DNA of 64,000 nt from positions 1,828,501 through 1,892,500 of the forward strand of contig NZ_JAAATZ010000001.1 of the NCBI RefSeq assembly GCF_010119235.1. Reading direction: 5' to 3'. Numbering within the stretch: position 1 is the first letter of the stretch; every line of letters starts with the position of its first letter. This DNA is from Flavobacterium phycosphaerae (GTDB lineage: Bacteria > Bacteroidota > Bacteroidia > Flavobacteriales > Flavobacteriaceae). The translations under genes and the position numbers were made by a program. Below the pieces are notes generated by a model. It had not been told where the DNA came from. It ran no database searches and saw only the letters and a list, made by a program, of their open reading frames with translations. Shown piece after piece: positions 34,501 to 43,634 of this stretch.

Positions 34501-35769
34501 TTAAATTTTAATAAACTTATTCTTGTAGATTTTTTCATCTGAAACTACTTCAATTATATAAACACCTGTTGTGAAATTTTCAACATTTATTTGATTTAAG
34601 TTTTGAGTTTCTTCAATAATTAGTTTTCCAAAGATGTCATAGATTTTCAGGCTGTTTATTGTAAGGTCATTTGCCAGTTGGATATTTAGTGTTGCATTTG
34701 TAGGATTTGGATAAATCATCAGATTTGCGTCATTATTTGCTGGAATTTCAGTATTTAGTTGTGAGATAGTTACATTTTGGATCAACTGTGTTTCTATTCC
34801 GCATTTGGATGCTCTTAATTTTACAGCAAAAGTACCTGTAGTTGCATAAGTATGGGTTGGATTACTTTCAACAGATGAGGTACTATCTCCAAAATCCCAA
34901 ATATAGGATGATGCTCTTAAAGAAGTGTTGTTAAAGGTAACTTGTCCTCCCGAAATCGTAAAATTAAACTGAGGGACTGGATCATACGTGCCAACGCGCC
35001 ATTCAGCTAGGTTGTTGTATACTGCTAATTTAGTCGCATTTTTAATATTTTGAGCTACAGTAGCAGAAAGCGTGGAGTTGAATGTAATAAGCGTTGGGTC
35101 TTTCCTATAGATTACGGTATAGAAAGCACATGCAGCTGCGTAAGTTCCTGCCACAGAGGGATGGCTTTCGTCGGCTTGATATGATTCAATTGAAGGGAAG
35201 TTTTGTCTAATATACCGCCAGACGACTCCAACAGGTGAAACAATAGCATTGTTATCTTGTGCCATCGTTCTATATCTTGCGTTTAGCAGATTATCCATAC
35301 CTAAATAGGTACAAACGTCGGGTAAAATAGGACAGTTTTGTGCGTCTCCATTTTTTCGTCCCCAGGTCATGTAAAATATAGTTTCAGTACATGGGTTTGC
35401 ATTCAGTATAGCATTATTCAAAGATTGCGCATAAGGGTAAACTTCTTGTTCAACTTGCCAATCTGGAAATGAAGGATACTGACTTTGCTCTTGTAAAACC
35501 ACATAGTCCCAATTGCCAATTCCTATTTTTTGTAATGTTGTGGGATTGGTTGCATGATCCATAAATCGATATCCTCCAGGGGTATTACTATCAAAAATTA
35601 AATTATCTCCCACAGATGAAGCTACACTGGCAATCGTTTGGGGTAAATTATTTACAGAGGTATAACTATTTCCAATAAACAGCACTCTTTTTGTTTGGCT
35701 TTGCAATTGAGTGATTGAAAGCAACAAAAGCGTGACACTCAAAATTAAATTTGAAACATTTTTCTTCAT
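34501..35769 (-). CDS. T9SS-secreted SGNH-type hydrolase with PKD domain
   Basis: About 422 residues from MKKNVSNL (an upstream Met run would add ten). Signal peptide, then an SGNH-like domain: block I FIGNSYTSVNNLP near residue 35, block III-like VVLQEQSQYPSF, and the Asp/His pair in QADESHPSVAGTYA. A PKD-like domain follows (YIWDFGDSTSSVESNPTHTY), then a Por/T9SS C-terminal sorting domain (YPNPTNATLNI ... KFIKI). Probable cell-surface or secreted esterase. Copied into the same direction as the next T9SS gene; their sorting domains are very similar. Confidence 0.87.
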   Translation of the reverse strand: MKKNVSNLILSVTLLLLSITQLQSQTKRVLFIGNSYTSVNNLPQTIASVASSVGDNLIFDSNTPGGYRFMDHATNPTTLQKIGIGNWDYVVLQEQSQYPSFPDWQVEQEVYPYAQSLNNAILNANPCTETIFYMTWGRKNGDAQNCPILPDVCTYLGMDNLLNARYRTMAQDNNAIVSPVGVVWRYIRQNFPSIESYQADESHPSVAGTYAAACAFYTVIYRKDPTLITFNSTLSATVAQNIKNATKLAVYNNLAEWRVGTYDPVPQFNFTISGGQVTFNNTSLRASSYIWDFGDSTSSVESNPTHTYATTGTFAVKLRASKCGIETQLIQNVTISQLNTEIPANNDANLMIYPNPTNATLNIQLANDLTINSLKIYDIFGKLIIEETQNLNQINVENFTTGVYIIEVVSDEKIYKNKFIKI

Positions 35770-35842
35770 TTTCATTTTTTTTAAATTGAGTTGCAGCATA
35801 GTTAAAGGGGCTTTTTAATCTATTGACGATAGATTTACTTCA

Positions 35843-36682
35843 CTAATTTTTGACGAGCTTCTTTTTATAAATTCTACCTTCAGAGGCAACTTCAACAATG
35901 TACATACCATTTGATAAATTTTCAATGTCAACTTGGTTAGTATTTTGATTTTTTTCAATAATTAGTTTTCCAGAAAGGTCTACTATTTTAACAGATTCAA
36001 TGATTAAGTTATTTTTAGACTCAATATTTACAACATTTTGTGAAGGGTTAGGATAGATTGAAAACTGGTCTTGATTCAAATCGTCCAAAGATAGATTTGA
36101 AACAATGTTTATCGTATAATCCTCGGTTTCTCCTACGGCTAGTACTTCAGGTGTGCCATTTATGGTGACATTGGTGCACGGAGTAACAGGTCCGTTTGGT
36201 CCGTTTGTTCCTGTAAATAAGTCATCTTCATATAGAAGAACTCTTAGCCTGGTTTGCCCGTTAGTTACTGTATTGGGAATGGTAACGTTGACAGTAGTGC
36301 CTGTGTTAAATGGGAAAATTACATCCATAACAGTTTCACCAACATCATTAAAATCATTGTCTCTATTGAGATCTATAAAAGCTAGAACCCTGTGTGTAGA
36401 GTTATTATTATAATTTACAGTCAATGGCGTAAACCCATTTCCTTTAACAATATTAGGTATAGCAAGGTTATTGTAAAAAACATAAGCAGCTCCTGGCCAT
36501 CTTGTATTACCTGAATTATTAGAGAGAGTACCGAAACTAACATTTGATATAAGTCGGTCGGGTAGGTTAAAGGGTGCGACATTTTTAAAGCCGGCAGCGC
36601 AATAAGGCGCAGGGTTCGTTGATTGCGCAAAATTTGTAATGCTGGTTAAGAACCCAAAAGCTAAGAGTAAATTTTTTTTCAT
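35843..36682 (-). CDS. T9SS-secreted GEVED-domain protein
   Basis: 279 residues. Signal peptide MKKNLLLAFGFLTSITNFAQ. Residues 85-195 carry the GEVED pattern: FIDLNRDNDFNDVGETV, TRLRVLLYEDD and VGETEDYTINI. The final 75 residues are a type-A sorting domain (FSIYPNPSQNVVNIES, SGKLIIEKNQN, GMYIVEVASEGRIYKKKLVKN). Exported and anchored or released at the surface. Sits between the hydrolase gene and the LuxR-type regulator, same strand. Confidence 0.85.
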   Translation of the reverse strand: MKKNLLLAFGFLTSITNFAQSTNPAPYCAAGFKNVAPFNLPDRLISNVSFGTLSNNSGNTRWPGAAYVFYNNLAIPNIVKGNGFTPLTVNYNNNSTHRVLAFIDLNRDNDFNDVGETVMDVIFPFNTGTTVNVTIPNTVTNGQTRLRVLLYEDDLFTGTNGPNGPVTPCTNVTINGTPEVLAVGETEDYTINIVSNLSLDDLNQDQFSIYPNPSQNVVNIESKNNLIIESVKIVDLSGKLIIEKNQNTNQVDIENLSNGMYIVEVASEGRIYKKKLVKN

Positions 36683-36832
36683 TTTTTATTTGTTAGTTAG
36701 TTTTTTGCGTTTTTTATTTCAAACAAACTGATGTTGAAATAGCATGTTCGAAATTACTTTTTAACTACCAAATAAAACATCCCCTTTTTGATGGGTTTTA
36801 AAAAAATCATATAAAAAAGGGATGGTAGAATT

Positions 36833-37480
36833 CTAATTGATGATTTCTAAATCTAGAGCTTTCTTAACAAGACTAGTTATCTTATCTACATTAAACTTAT
36901 AAAAAAGTTTTTGTTTGTGACTTACTACAGTATGGTGACTTATAAACAGCGTATCTGCAATTTGGTTGATGGTTAATCCTTTTGCAATTAGCTCTAAAAT
37001 TTCCTTTTCACGAGATGATAGTTTTGGTAAAATGGATTTCGTAGATGACTCATCTTCCTCTTCATTTGTAAAGATGAGTTTATTTTTAATCGCCTCGCTA
37101 AAAAAAAGATTTCCTTGAGCAACACTTGTTATTGCGCTAACTAACAATTTTTTATCAGCGTTTTTAAAAAGATAGCCATCAATCTTCGTTTTAATCAATG
37201 CTTTAATAATTTGAATTTCTTCGTGCATCGATACGATAAGGATTTTTATAGTTGGATACTGTTTTTTTATCATTTGGCTTAATGCTATGCCATCCATTTC
37301 CGGCATACTGATATCACTTATTAAAACATCAATAGTTGCTAAATTGGGTTGATTTAATAGTTCTTTTGCACTAGAAGCAGTGATTAGAATATTGAAATTG
37401 TCAACATCCTTTAAAATTGAAGATAGCCCTTCTAAAAAAAGGGAATGATCATCTACTATGGCAATGTTTATTTTCTTCAT
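36833..37480 (-). CDS. NarL/LuxR-family response regulator (partner of the TPR kinase)
   Basis: 215 residues. Receiver with acidic pair DDH near residue 10, phospho-acceptor in VLISDISMPEMDG near residue 57. LuxR-type HTH in LPKLSSREKEILELIAKGLTINQIAD, ISHHTVVSHKQKL. Starts 16 bp after the stop of the kinase gene, forming a two-gene operon. Possible targets are the T9SS genes just downstream on the same strand. Confidence 0.92.
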   Translation of the reverse strand: MKKINIAIVDDHSLFLEGLSSILKDVDNFNILITASSAKELLNQPNLATIDVLISDISMPEMDGIALSQMIKKQYPTIKILIVSMHEEIQIIKALIKTKIDGYLFKNADKKLLVSAITSVAQGNLFFSEAIKNKLIFTNEEEDESSTKSILPKLSSREKEILELIAKGLTINQIADTLFISHHTVVSHKQKLFYKFNVDKITSLVKKALDLEIIN

Positions 37481-37496
37481 TTTCTTCCTTTACTAA

Positions 37497-39626
37497 TCAA
37501 CAAGGTATTGTAATATTAAATGCTGAGCCTCTACCAATAACCGAGTCTATAATAAGTTTTCCCCCTAATGCTTTTGTTCTAGCCTCTAGATTTCGCAATC
37601 CGATACCTAATTTTTTTTTCGAAGTGTCAAATCCAGCTCCATTATCTTCAATTACTAAATTTAACTCATGCTCAAACTTAGTTACGTTAATTTCAATTTT
37701 TGTTCCATTAGAATGAGCGATAGAATTTTTAAGCAATTCTTGGATCATTCTATAAACGGTTACTTGAATTTCTTCTGATAATAGGTTTATTTTATCTTCC
37801 TCTAAATATTCTAAGGTAATTTCAAGGCTGGTAGCCTCCTTGATGTCGTTGACTAAATTATTGATAACTTCAATAAAAATAGAATCTTTGAGTTGTGGAG
37901 TAATCAAGTTGTGGGATATGGATCGCACATCGTGATACAATACATCTACATTTTTTATAACTTTTTCTATTTGTTCATTTTTATCTTCTTCAGCAATTTT
38001 ACTTAATTTTAGTTTAATAGCCGAGAGCGAACCTCCTATGCCATCGTGCAACTCAGAGGCAATCCTACTTCTTTCGTTTTCCTCCCCTTTGATGTAATTG
38101 CGCATCGATTTTACTTGTTCGTTTTTGATCAGTTCTACTGCTTTTTGCTGGTATAATTCTTCTGATTTTTGGGCGAGAGCTTTACTAATTTTGGCTCTTT
38201 TTTTGTAGTTGAGAACTATTATTATGGATAATATAACTATCAATAATGAAAATCCTGCAATGCAGTTTCGTATTAATTTTTGCTTGTTTAACTCTTGTAG
38301 CGCAACGGCTCTTGCTTTGTCTTGTTTTGCTTTTGCAATTATTTCTTTCTTTTCAAATTCATAGTTCATTTCAGCTTTAACAATTTTTTCAGTATTTATT
38401 TTATTTTCGATGCTGTCTCTTGTGGTTATAAATTTTTTATAGTGATGTAGTGCCAACTGATGTAGTTTTTGCTTTTCATACAAAGTACTCAGTAATTGCT
38501 CACATGCCCAATAGGTATTAAATCTGCTAATTTCTTTTGCTAATTGAGAAGCGCTTGAGGCAAATTGAATGGCCATTTTGTCGTTATTTTTTTTCTCATA
38601 AATGGAAGCAATAGAGAGCTTTGTAATTGCAATAACTTCTTTTTTTTGAGTTTGTTCTCCAATTGTGAGCAATTCAAAAAAATATTGAAGTGCTAAATCA
38701 TTATTACCCATAATTTGATGATAGATGCCTAATGAATTGTATAGCATCACTTGAGACCTTTTTAAATGATATTTTTCAACCAACACTTCTGCTTTTGTGA
38801 AAAACGCTAATGCTTTTGCAGTTTCATTTTGTTTTAGATAAATGTTTCCTGTGGCGATATAACTTCTAACATTAGCATCATAGTTTGTATTTGGTAGCGT
38901 AAAAACTTTTGAGTAATATTCTACTGCTTTTGAATATTTTTTTAAGTTAGAATAAACATCTCCCAAGGCAATGTATACTTCATGAAGATTTTTACTATCG
39001 ATTTTTTCTTTAATCTTTAAAGACGATAAGAACCAATTTAATGCGGCTGTGTAGTTGTTTGTATTAAGCGATTGAATGCCTAAATTGTAGAAAGATCTTG
39101 CAATAAGATTTTTATTATTTATGATTTTGGCTAACCTTAGACCTTTTTTAGTATAATATACTGAGGTATCATTTTGACCTATATTGGAATAATAAATGCT
39201 TAATCCGCTGTATACGCTTATCAATTTTTCTTGAATTTTTTTGATTTCTATTTTTGATTTCTCTTTTAGCAAGAGCTTTTCTAAAATATTTTTAGCGTCA
39301 GTGGTATAAACATAAGCTTTATTGTAGTCATTAAAATGCATTATAAAATACTTAGCTAAGACAATATCAGTATTTGCAATCTCTAATTGTAAGTTCTCTT
39401 TTTTTGCCTTAATTAGTGCCTTAGTATAGTAAGCAAACGTTGAATCGGCATTGCTTTTTTCAAATTCGGTACCGATGGCGATATAGAGTTTTGTGATAGA
39501 TGTATCATTTGTCGTTTTTAGTACAGCACCTTTTAAACTATCTATTTTACTGGTTTGTCCGTAAAATGACGGTATGTTAAAAGCCAAAAAAAGTACTGTA
39601 AAAAAAAATTGTTTTGGGTACATCAT
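37497..39626 (-). CDS. TPR sensor histidine kinase (intact)
   Basis: 709 residues. Signal peptide (FFFTVLFLAFNIPSFYGQ); about seven TPRs to residue 430 (for example LHEVYIALGDVYSNLKKYSK and LYNSLGIYHQIMGNNDLALQ); one membrane helix (CIAGFSLLIVILSIIIVL); coiled segment; HisKA_3 with the phospho-His in ENERSRIASELHDGIGGS; HATPase_c with ELLKNSIAHSNGTKI and IEDNGAGFD. Same architecture as the broken kinase at 6231-8007. Periplasmic TPRs sense a protein or envelope signal. Start may be either of the first two Met. Confidence 0.93.
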   Translation of the reverse strand: MMYPKQFFFTVLFLAFNIPSFYGQTSKIDSLKGAVLKTTNDTSITKLYIAIGTEFEKSNADSTFAYYTKALIKAKKENLQLEIANTDIVLAKYFIMHFNDYNKAYVYTTDAKNILEKLLLKEKSKIEIKKIQEKLISVYSGLSIYYSNIGQNDTSVYYTKKGLRLAKIINNKNLIARSFYNLGIQSLNTNNYTAALNWFLSSLKIKEKIDSKNLHEVYIALGDVYSNLKKYSKAVEYYSKVFTLPNTNYDANVRSYIATGNIYLKQNETAKALAFFTKAEVLVEKYHLKRSQVMLYNSLGIYHQIMGNNDLALQYFFELLTIGEQTQKKEVIAITKLSIASIYEKKNNDKMAIQFASSASQLAKEISRFNTYWACEQLLSTLYEKQKLHQLALHHYKKFITTRDSIENKINTEKIVKAEMNYEFEKKEIIAKAKQDKARAVALQELNKQKLIRNCIAGFSLLIVILSIIIVLNYKKRAKISKALAQKSEELYQQKAVELIKNEQVKSMRNYIKGEENERSRIASELHDGIGGSLSAIKLKLSKIAEEDKNEQIEKVIKNVDVLYHDVRSISHNLITPQLKDSIFIEVINNLVNDIKEATSLEITLEYLEEDKINLLSEEIQVTVYRMIQELLKNSIAHSNGTKIEINVTKFEHELNLVIEDNGAGFDTSKKKLGIGLRNLEARTKALGGKLIIDSVIGRGSAFNITIPC

Positions 39627-39815
39627 ATTTAGTTACTATCATCTTTTCATAATTCACTTCCTTTTTTTAAAATTGAGTTAATTGTTTTAAAAACAGTATA
39701 ATATCAATTTTTTAGTTTATTTCTACCGGCAGAAAGTAGTTATTTAAACTAACAAAGCAAACCTTATTTTAGTATTCGATTGTTTCCAAATGTATAGAAC
39801 AATAGGTTTTTTTAG

Positions 39816-39831
39816 TGACACAATTGTGTCA
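39816..39831. promoter_or_regulatory. Crp/Fnr-type dyad before the ABC transporter
   Basis: TGACACAATTGTGTCA, a perfect 16-bp palindrome. The centre at 39823.5 lies about 42 bp upstream of the transcription start predicted from the -7 element TATTTTTG at 39853-39860, the class II activator position. Confidence 0.6.
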
Positions 39832-39852
39832 TGTGGTTGCTAGTTGACTTTT

Positions 39853-39860
39853 TATTTTTG
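39853..39860 (+). promoter_or_regulatory. -7 element of the ABC transporter operon
   Basis: TATTTTTG, exact TAnnTTTG match, 46 bp before the ATG at 39907. Confidence 0.55.
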
Positions 39861-39906
39861 CTAGCATATATTTTCAGGAACTGATTTTAAATTAACCTCC
39901 TTTTTC

Positions 39907-40773
39907 ATGCAACTCAAAATTAGTAATGTAACAAAGCAATACGCTAAAGATAAGTTTGGTTTGGTTGATTTTTCAATGACATTAGAAAATGGTATTGTAG
40001 GTTTGCTTGGATCCAATGGCGCTGGAAAATCGACACTCATGCGTATAATTGCCACTGTTTCTAATCCAACATCTGGAACAATAAAACTGAATGGCAAAGA
40101 TATTTTAAAGTATCCGAACAGTATGCGTAAAGTGTTGGGTTACTTGCCACAAGATTTTGGTGTTTATCCTAACTTAACTGGGTATGAATTTTTGAAATAT
40201 ATAGCTGCCTTGAAGGGTATCGGTGGTAAAGGTTTACAAACAAAGGTTGTTCAACTCTTAGAAGGCGTAAATCTTATGGATGTTTCTAATAGACCTATTA
40301 GCACTTATTCAGGCGGAATGAAGCAGAGGCTTGGAATTGCACAAGTATTACTAAATGATCCTAAAGTTTTGATTTTTGATGAACCCACTGTTGGACTTGA
40401 TCCAGTAGAGCGTGTTCGGTTTAGGAATCTTATTTCTCAGCTTGCTGATGAACGTATTGTTATTCTTTCCTCTCACATTTTAGCTGATATTGAAATGATT
40501 GCTGATGAGGTTGTCATAATGAAAAATGGATTACTAGTGCAAAAGGGTTTTCAGTCAGAAATTATTGATACCGTAAAAAATAAGGTCTTTGAACTGGAAG
40601 TTTCGAAAGATAATTTGCAGTCGTTTAAAGATAAGTTTTTAGTAATTAGTACAATACAGAAGAGAGAGGGAGTACTTGTACGAGTTGTATCAGACACCGT
40701 TTTAACTCATGCAATTTCATGTGAACCTACGCTTGAAGATGCTTTTCTATATTTGTCAAATTCGTACTTATGA
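39907..40773 (+). CDS. ABC transporter ATP-binding protein (ABC-2 export type)
   Basis: 288 residues. Walker A LLGSNGAGKSTLM near residue 37, Q-loop LPQDFGVY, signature YSGGMKQRLGIAQ near 137, Walker B VLIFDEPTVGLD near 159, H-loop SSHI. C-terminal extension of about 80 residues. Partner of the permease that starts at 40770 (4-bp ATGA overlap). The gliding or heme/antibiotic exporter groups use this type; substrate cannot be read. Own promoter with Crp/Fnr dyad. Confidence 0.92.
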   Translation: MQLKISNVTKQYAKDKFGLVDFSMTLENGIVGLLGSNGAGKSTLMRIIATVSNPTSGTIKLNGKDILKYPNSMRKVLGYLPQDFGVYPNLTGYEFLKYIAALKGIGGKGLQTKVVQLLEGVNLMDVSNRPISTYSGGMKQRLGIAQVLLNDPKVLIFDEPTVGLDPVERVRFRNLISQLADERIVILSSHILADIEMIADEVVIMKNGLLVQKGFQSEIIDTVKNKVFELEVSKDNLQSFKDKFLVISTIQKREGVLVRVVSDTVLTHAISCEPTLEDAFLYLSNSYL

Positions 40774-42331
40774 GCCAAGTTTTTAGTATTGTACGTGCTG
40801 ATTTCGTACAGCGTTTCAGGAGCAATACCTTCATGATTCTGACTTTAGTTAGTGTGGCTGCAGCATATAAATTTGTACCATTACCAGAAGATAATTATAC
40901 CACTATACGAATAGGGGACTTTACCGGATTGAATAATGCGGCTTGGATAGGACATTCGACAGCGATATTGGCCAGCTTCTTTTTGTGGTTTATTGGTTTT
41001 TATGTAATTAATAATAGCATTAGACGTGATGTGGAAACTGGTGTGGGGCAAATTATTGCGAGCACTTCAGTCACTAATTTTCTCTATTTACTGGCGAAAG
41101 CATTAAGCCATTTTTTGTTACTTTTCTTTATAGTTGCAATCATTTTTTTTATGGGGTTGGGTCTTTCCTTGTTTAGGTTTGATACGTATCCTTTTGATTT
41201 TTTTCAGTTTGCAGCGCCTTATATTTTTACAACAATTCCAAGCATCTTTTTTTTATCTGCTCTTACCGTTTTTTTTGAAGTAAAATTTGGTCAAAGGACA
41301 AACTACATGAATTTAGTTTTCTTCATTGTATTTGTTGCAATGATAAGTGTCACTAATTTATTAACTGAAAGTTATCTTGATTGGATTGATCCATTAGGGA
41401 TAAAATTCCTGGTGAATGAAATTCTTTCTGTGGTACCGCAGACTCTTCCTTCGGGTTCTACTGAAATTTCGGTTGGTATAAATTATAACGAACATTCAAA
41501 TGTGAGGTATTTTCTATTTCATGGATCAGATTTAAGTTGTTACTATTACATCTCCCGACTTTTATGGATTTTTTTGGCTTTATTGTTGATTAAACTGAGT
41601 TCAATAATTTTTCATCGCTTCGATACAAAGTTTATTTCTTCAAAAAAAGTAAGTCGACATTCAACTAAAATTTCGAGAGTTGAATCGCATGCACGAAAGA
41701 TATATTGGGATAAAATGATAAAATCCGAAATTGATTTTGGTATACTACCCTTAATTAAACTTGAGTTTCTAATGTTGATTAGAAAAGGTCCTATCCGATT
41801 TTGGATCCTAAATTTAGGTTGTTTTATAGGATTATTTATTTTACCTCTTGAAAGTGCATTGCATATAGGTCTGCCGCTTTTTTGGTATTTGCAGGTTAAC
41901 CGATGGGCTGATCTTTGTACAAAAGAGAGGGATTTTAGAACAGATGCTTTTATATACTGTACTTATAAACCATTACAACGGTTATTGGTGTCACAGATAA
42001 TCGCAGCAATTTCTTTAGCTGTATTACTAGCTTTACCAATTCTGTTTAGGTTGGTTATTTCTATGCAGTTTTTAAAGGCCATTAATGTGGTATTAGCAGC
42101 TATTTTATTGGTTTCTTTTAGTGTTTTTACAGGTATATTTTTGGAGGTAAGCGTTTTTTTGATTTTTCTTTTTTACTGATAACTTACGTACTAGTTTCGA
42201 CAGGACTCAATACTAGTTTTATAATTCACGCAGTTAACCAACAACGATATATTTTTTTTCAGATAGTATTGATTCTCTTTTTTTTAATTGCATCTTTTTG
42301 GATTAGGAGTGTTAAGTTAAAACGAAATTAG
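40770..42331 (+). CDS. ABC-2 type permease, C-terminus frameshifted
   Basis: Open to 42179 (469 residues); adding one T to the run at 42169-42174 lets the frame run on to 42331 with a last membrane segment (FFQIVLILFFLIASFWI) and a basic end (RSVKLKRN). Visible helices include FLWFIGFYVI, FLLLFFIVAIIFFMG and ALAVLLALPILF-type stretches; about 10-12 segments in all. A hydrophilic mid-loop contains KKVSRHSTKISRVESHA. Without the last segment, membrane insertion would probably be disturbed. Coupled to the ATPase gene. Confidence 0.8.
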
Positions 42332-42730
42332 AAACCTAGTTGTTATTTCTGTTGGTTTTGAAAATAATCTGATAGGTTATATTGAAGGTTAATAAGGATG
42401 TTAAATTTTATATACCAAGTTGAGACGTTCAAGGTGTAATATTTTTGGAGGTAAATGTTACTAGCTTAATTCTTAAATTATAATTGTAATCAATATAGGT
42501 TTGGCAATCTATTATTGTGATTAATAAAGTTATCTGATAAATGAAATATTAAACAGCCAATTGTATTCAACAAAGAAAGAGAATTCAATATTACTTAAAA
42601 GATCTTCGCCAGTATCCTATTACTACAATTGTATTATGCAGCAATTTTGTTTTTATAATCATGATTGGATATTGTAGAATTAGTCGTCGCTTAAGTTTAC
42701 TTATACAAATAGAATGACGGTTATTCGGAA
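42332..42730. other. Gene-free stretch, about 400 bp
   Basis: AT-rich, no reading frame that looks coding, no tRNA-like or strong hairpin feature. Probably holds the promoter of the AraC-type gene; nothing further can be supported. Confidence 0.3.
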
Positions 42731-43588
42731 ATGAATCAAACTATATATAAAGACAACGAGGGAAATGCCGTTCGGTTTTCGAAAATTGCGAAAATTGAAG
42801 GTGAAATGCCCTTTACCGGATTAGGAATAAAGTATGTTTCATCAGGTGAAGAAACTTACTACGCGAATAATAAGAAATTCACTGTAAAAGAAGGAGAATA
42901 TATAATCGGTAATGATTATACTTCATCGATAGTATGCATCAATCAAAAGCAGGCTGTTGAAGGTCTTTGCATAGATATTTCCGCTAAGATTATCTCTGAT
43001 GTTGCTGAATTTCATGACTTGAATGAAACGGATTTAATTGAGTTTTTGCTCTCTGATCAATTCTTGGTCAATCGCTACTATATTAAGAGTACTTTTCTCG
43101 GGCCTAGACTAAATGAAGTCAGTCAAAAAATTAAAATGGGAACATGTATTAACGAATTTCAGCAGAACGAATTGTTTTATACCCTTGCAGAATCTATCAT
43201 TTCAGATCAGCGTTTTGTATTTGATCATTTGAATAAGTTGGATTTTAAAAAGACTATAACTAACAAAGAAGTTGTGAGAACAGTTTTAGATGCTAAATCA
43301 TTTATCGATCAACATATAACTGAGAATTTTTCTTTGGAAGTTATTACTTCGCAGATTGGAATTTCAAAATATCATTTTATTCGAGTGTTTAAAGCAGCTT
43401 TTGGCATTTCTCCATATCAATATCAAAAGTGGAAACGACTTGAGCTCGCCAAATTGGATTTATTGAGAGGAAATGAAATTTTGTTCACAGCAATAAGCTA
43501 TGGCTTTGCCGATGTTCCAACTTTTTCCAAAGCATTCAAACAGCAATTCGGACAAACTCCTGGATTGATTAGAAAAAGCAACTTTTGA
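42731..43588 (+). CDS. AraC-family transcriptional regulator
   Basis: 285 residues. N-terminal cupin-like sensor region (GLGIKYVSSGEETYYAN, VKEGEYIIGNDYTSS). C-terminal pair of helix-turn-helices: ENFSLEVITSQIGISKYHFIRVFKAAFGISPYQYQ and the second ending DVPTFSKAFKQQFGQTPGLIRK. Ligand unknown. 46 bp before the PDZ-hydrolase fusion gene, so it may regulate that gene and the M61 peptidase behind it. Confidence 0.9.
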   Translation: MNQTIYKDNEGNAVRFSKIAKIEGEMPFTGLGIKYVSSGEETYYANNKKFTVKEGEYIIGNDYTSSIVCINQKQAVEGLCIDISAKIISDVAEFHDLNETDLIEFLLSDQFLVNRYYIKSTFLGPRLNEVSQKIKMGTCINEFQQNELFYTLAESIISDQRFVFDHLNKLDFKKTITNKEVVRTVLDAKSFIDQHITENFSLEVITSQIGISKYHFIRVFKAAFGISPYQYQKWKRLELAKLDLLRGNEILFTAISYGFADVPTFSKAFKQQFGQTPGLIRKSNF

Positions 43589-43634
43589 CAATTTATTCAT
43601 AAAAACACCTGCTTTCTTTGCAGTAAAAAATCAC

